NCBI RefSeq assembly: GCF_010614725.1
Contig: NZ_JAAEHL010000004.1
Location: 124,001-188,000, forward strand
DNA from: Flavobacterium ajazii
GTDB taxonomy: Bacteria; Bacteroidota; Bacteroidia; Flavobacteriales; Flavobacteriaceae
Length of the DNA: 64,000 nt
Reading direction: 5' to 3'
The translations under genes were made by a program, and so were the position numbers. Shown piece after piece: positions 60,852-64,000 of the stretch; the first letter of the stretch is position 1, and each line of letters begins with the position of its first letter. The notes beneath the pieces were generated by a model. That model saw nothing but the letters and a program-made list of their open reading frames with translations. It was not told where the DNA came from and made no database searches.

Positions 60852-63758
60852 TTGGAACCTACAAAATCATTTCAGTTCTGTTTTGATATTAGTTTTGAAA
60901 AAAATCTGAATACTTATATTCCAACAGCCTATATTGTTGAGAATACCAGTGAAATCAAATATCTTGACAAAAAAGCAACTAAAGCCATAATTGAAAGTTT
61001 TGGTATTGATTATGAAAATTTAGATCCCAATTCCAAAAGGATTCTCACCATCTGTGAATCTTTAAAACCTGAATTTATATTCAAAAAATTCAGTGCTAAA
61101 GTAAAATCAGCCAAAACAATTGCCGATCTGCAGAAAGATTCTAAAATTGATTTTGCTATTCGCCAATATTTAAAATTGAATTTAAGCCCGTTTTATGATC
61201 TGATTGTAAAAGAACAGTTTCCGTTATCGATTAATTTAGGCCCTGAAAAAGATTTCTATCGTTCAAGAGTTAGTATCGATCCGTTGGATTTTGAACCTCA
61301 GATTCAGTTTGATAAACATTCAGAAGGCATTACTTACACCCTGTCTTTAAAAGAAAACGAAGCTGCTTTTTTACCTATGAATAAAAGTGTAGACATTCTT
61401 TTAGACGAACCAGGCTGGTTAATTATTGATAAAAAGTTAGGAAAATTAAAAGAACTGAATGCTAAAAAACTGACTCCTTTTTTAAAGAAAAAATCAATTG
61501 AAATTCCTTCAAAATTAGTTGATGATTATTTTAAAAGTTTTATTCCTGAAATAGCTAAAAAAATTGATATTGAAGCTACTGGTTTCGAAATGGAACAGCG
61601 TGATCAAATAATTTCAAGTACGATTCAGCCTGTTTATGATTTCTTTAAAAATTGTTACTATCTCAATCTTTATTTTGATTATAACGGTTATGTATTTGAC
61701 GCAGGCAAAACTAAAAAAACACATTCTTTTGTTGATTTCAGCATTCCTAATGAGCCCAAAATAATTCAGTTTAAAAGGAGTGCAGTCGAAATTTTATATA
61801 CAAAAAAACTACTTGAAATAGGTTTAGTAAAAATCAAAAACGAGCTTTTTGGGCTGGATACTGATGTAGAATCCAATGATCCTTATATCAATATTCAATT
61901 AATCATTGATAATAAGGAAAAACTTGAGAATCTAGGTTTTACAATCCAAAATCTAAAACTCGAAAGCAAAGAAATTATCACAGAAAGCAATACAATTTCA
62001 TTTGCAAAAGAAACAAAAGCAGATTGGTTTGACATTAAAATTATCATTACGATTGGCAATTATAAAATCAATTTCAGCGAAATTATTCCGAACATAAAAA
62101 GCAAGGAAAGACTTTTTATGTTGCCAGACGGAAATTACTTTTTGATTCCGCTGGAATGGTTCAGCAAATATGGTTCTCTGGCAAAATTAGCAAAGACAGA
62201 AAACGGTGCTTTACTTTTACGCAAAAGTAACTTTACAGCCTTAGACGGAATTTCAGAAATTGATAATGATTTAGAACAAATTCATCAGGCTGAATTTACA
62301 GCTTCAGATTTAATAAAAGCAACTTTAAGACCCTACCAAATTGATGGTGTAAAATGGCTTTTAGGGCATTTTAACTCCAATATGGGCGCATGTCTGGCTG
62401 ACGATATGGGACTTGGGAAAACATTACAGACTTTGTCTGTTTTGGTTTCAGTACAGGAACAATTAGGTTTTACCACCAAAACAACTAATTTCGACTTGTT
62501 TTCAAACGAAACAACTACAGAGAGAGAACCGCTTAAAGCTTTAATTGTTCTGCCATCTTCTCTGGTTTTTAACTGGTTTAATGAAGCCGGAAAGTTTACG
62601 CCACATTTTTCGAAAATGCAATACGTTGGCAACGATAGAAAATCATTGACTAGCAGAATAAATTCTACCGATTTAATTTTTACAAGCTACAGCATCATTC
62701 ACAGGGATATTTCAATTTTAGAAAAATACGACTTCCGTTATTTGATTTTAGACGAAAGTCAATACATCAAAAACAAAAATTCTAAGATTTTTAAAGCCAT
62801 CAATAAAATCCATACAAGCCATAAAATTGCTTTGAGTGGTACGCCAATCGAAAACTCACTTGACGATTTATGGTCGCAGATGCAGTTTATAAATCCTGAT
62901 ATTTTGGGCAGCTATGCTTTTTTTGTAGAAAATTTCAAAAATCCGATTGAGAAAAAGCAGAATGAAGAAGTTTTAGCTGAATTAAAAAATCTTATCCAGC
63001 CATACATATTAAGAAGAACCAAAGAACAGGTTTTAAAAGATTTACCGGAATTAACAGAGCAGATTTATTACTGCGATATGGATCCTGAACAGGAAAAATT
63101 ATACGAAAAAGAAAAATCTAAAGCCCGTAACTTCCTGCTTAAAACAGATGGTTCAAGTCCAGATAAAATCAGCATTATCAATACTTTGATGAAACTGCGT
63201 CAGCTGAGTAATCACCCGAAAATGGTTGATCAGGATTCTGAAATTGATTCCGGGAAATTTATTGCTGTCACGAATTATCTTGAAAATTTAGTCAAAGCCA
63301 AACAAAAAGTTATTATTTTCAGTTCGTTTGTTACCAATTTGAATTTCTATACCGATTGGTGTAAAGAAAACAAAATTGAATTTTGTGAAATTACAGGGGA
63401 AACACCTGCCGAAAAAAGAGAACAACAAGTTAAGTTGTTTCAGGAAAAAGAAAATCCTTTATTATTCTTTATTTCGTTAAAAGCCGGAGGTGTTGGTTTG
63501 AATATTACAAAAGCTTCATACGTCTTATTCTTAGACCCATGGTGGAATCCTTTCGCAGAAAAACAAGGCGTTGGACGAGCTCACAGGATTGGACAGTTGA
63601 ATAAAGTAAATGTAATTCGTTTTATTTCGAAAAATACAGTCGAGGAAAAAATCATCAAACTGCAGGAAAACAAAAAACTTTTGTCTGATTCGCTTTTAGA
63701 AGAAAGTTATATTAACGACGAACTTGAAGGCAATTTAGCCTATATTTTGGGCTCTTAG
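60852..63758 (+). CDS. SNF2/Rad54-type helicase
   Basis: 968 residues. A ~490-residue N-terminal region specific to bacterial SNF2 proteins, then the ATPase: DDMGLGKT at about 516-523, DESQYIKNKNS (about 632), LSGTPIEN, and the second RecA domain with SSFVTNLNFY, GGVGLNIT and GRAHRIGQ (about 907). It translocates on DNA and remodels protein-DNA complexes; targets in bacteria (RapA-like or otherwise) unclear. A stop lies in frame at 60846 and no ATG follows for a long way, so the start is the TTG at 60852. Confidence 0.93.
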   Translation: MEPTKSFQFCFDISFEKNLNTYIPTAYIVENTSEIKYLDKKATKAIIESFGIDYENLDPNSKRILTICESLKPEFIFKKFSAKVKSAKTIADLQKDSKIDFAIRQYLKLNLSPFYDLIVKEQFPLSINLGPEKDFYRSRVSIDPLDFEPQIQFDKHSEGITYTLSLKENEAAFLPMNKSVDILLDEPGWLIIDKKLGKLKELNAKKLTPFLKKKSIEIPSKLVDDYFKSFIPEIAKKIDIEATGFEMEQRDQIISSTIQPVYDFFKNCYYLNLYFDYNGYVFDAGKTKKTHSFVDFSIPNEPKIIQFKRSAVEILYTKKLLEIGLVKIKNELFGLDTDVESNDPYINIQLIIDNKEKLENLGFTIQNLKLESKEIITESNTISFAKETKADWFDIKIIITIGNYKINFSEIIPNIKSKERLFMLPDGNYFLIPLEWFSKYGSLAKLAKTENGALLLRKSNFTALDGISEIDNDLEQIHQAEFTASDLIKATLRPYQIDGVKWLLGHFNSNMGACLADDMGLGKTLQTLSVLVSVQEQLGFTTKTTNFDLFSNETTTEREPLKALIVLPSSLVFNWFNEAGKFTPHFSKMQYVGNDRKSLTSRINSTDLIFTSYSIIHRDISILEKYDFRYLILDESQYIKNKNSKIFKAINKIHTSHKIALSGTPIENSLDDLWSQMQFINPDILGSYAFFVENFKNPIEKKQNEEVLAELKNLIQPYILRRTKEQVLKDLPELTEQIYYCDMDPEQEKLYEKEKSKARNFLLKTDGSSPDKISIINTLMKLRQLSNHPKMVDQDSEIDSGKFIAVTNYLENLVKAKQKVIIFSSFVTNLNFYTDWCKENKIEFCEITGETPAEKREQQVKLFQEKENPLLFFISLKAGGVGLNITKASYVLFLDPWWNPFAEKQGVGRAHRIGQLNKVNVIRFISKNTVEEKIIKLQENKKLLSDSLLEESYINDELEGNLAYILGS

Positions 63759-63833
63759 TAGTTAAATCCAATAGAGCGGGTATCTTTTTCGTTATATAAA
63801 ATTGTTATATTTACAATCTTACAATGAAATAAG

Positions 63834-64000
63834 ATGCCGAAATTTCTCTATACAAACTTTATTTTTCTTTTTATTTTCACTTTAGCGAAAGCTCAGGAAA
63901 AAGAAATTGACCCTCCATATAATATTAAAACTGTTTCTTTTATACAGAATGGCAGCAATGTAGTTCCGATATTTGAATTGGGGTCGTCATTCCAATTACA
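63834..64000 (+). CDS. Start of a T9SS plug-type (DUF5103) protein, partial
   Basis: 55 codons to the window edge. ATG at 63834, signal peptide of about 20 residues (MPKFLYTNFIFLFIF ... AKAQ), then EIDPPYNIKTVSFIQNGSN and PIFELGSSFQL. The KTVSFIQNGSNVVPIFELG block is the usual start of the mature DUF5103 proteins, described as the plug of the type IX secretion pore SprA. The rest is outside. The ATG follows the stop of the SNF2 gene by 75 bases. Confidence 0.75.
   Translation, partial: MPKFLYTNFIFLFIFTLAKAQEKEIDPPYNIKTVSFIQNGSNVVPIFELGSSFQL

Overview
The window is AT-rich (roughly two thirds A+T by eye) chromosomal DNA from a member of the Bacteroidota, most likely a Flavobacterium. Support: gliding genes gldB and gldC, a type IX secretion (T9SS) C-terminal sorting domain, the start of a T9SS plug-type protein at the right edge, promoters with the Bacteroidetes -7 box TAnnTTTG, AT-rich leaders without Shine-Dalgarno sequences, and a Flavo-1-like RNA. 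There is no prophage, transposase, CRISPR array or rRNA operon. The window is mostly core genome with lineage-specific envelope genes.

Layout. 0-9 kb: secreted or membrane proteins of poorly known function (an outer-membrane-like protein, DUF3754, DUF4494, Mpo1-like, a hydrolase) and a 720-residue secreted von Willebrand A protein with a T9SS tail. 9-10.1 kb: a GNAT acetyltransferase beside tRNA-Arg, with a duplicated terminator nearby. 10.1-26.9 kb: the division and cell wall (dcw) cluster, all on the minus strand and transcribed as mraZ-rsmH-ftsL-ftsI-murE-mraY-murD-ftsW-murG-murC-ftsQ-ftsA-ftsZ, then yqeY after a terminator. Upstream of mraZ is a five-copy GTGGT-type operator. 27-34.6 kb: hydrolase, engB, a lipoprotein, gldC/gldB, nadE, a LuxR-type response regulator and dnaG. 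34.7-37.3 kb: an ECF sigma factor, a membrane anti-sigma-like protein and an outer membrane protein, behind an ECF-type promoter. 37.3-45.9 kb: polyprenyl synthetase, rlmN, YceI, a possible sigma-54-driven stress-type lipoprotein, O-methyltransferase, PhyH dioxygenase, PAP2 and TatA. 45.9-51 kb: an M1 peptidase in a run with DUF6702 and three tandem paralogues made of a detached carboxypeptidase-regulatory domain. 51-55 kb: pepE, two identical tRNA-Gly genes, GNAT and two L,D-transpeptidases of different families. 55-64 kb: gpmI, DUF445, map, a GxxExxY nuclease-like gene inside an inverted repeat, a methyltransferase, a SNF2 helicase and the partial T9SS gene.

How the genes work together. The dcw cluster makes lipid II (MurC/D/E, MraY, MurG), polymerises and crosslinks it at the septum (FtsW/FtsI), and builds the divisome (FtsL/Q/A/Z); murF, ddl and murB are not in the cluster. 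The two L,D-transpeptidases and the PAP2 enzyme may act on the same envelope. GldB/GldC, the T9SS cargo protein and the plug-type protein belong to the gliding/T9SS system.

The most unusual features are these. Several intergenic spaces carry imperfect palindromes built of 8-12-nt subrepeats; one palindrome's two arms flank a PD-(D/E)XK-like GxxExxY gene, with the right arm overlapping its stop codon, which suggests a small mobile or selfish unit. DnaG has lost all four zinc ligands of its N-terminal ribbon while keeping their spacing. The mraZ operator has five boxes. A good ECF promoter and a near-consensus sigma-54 site are visible.
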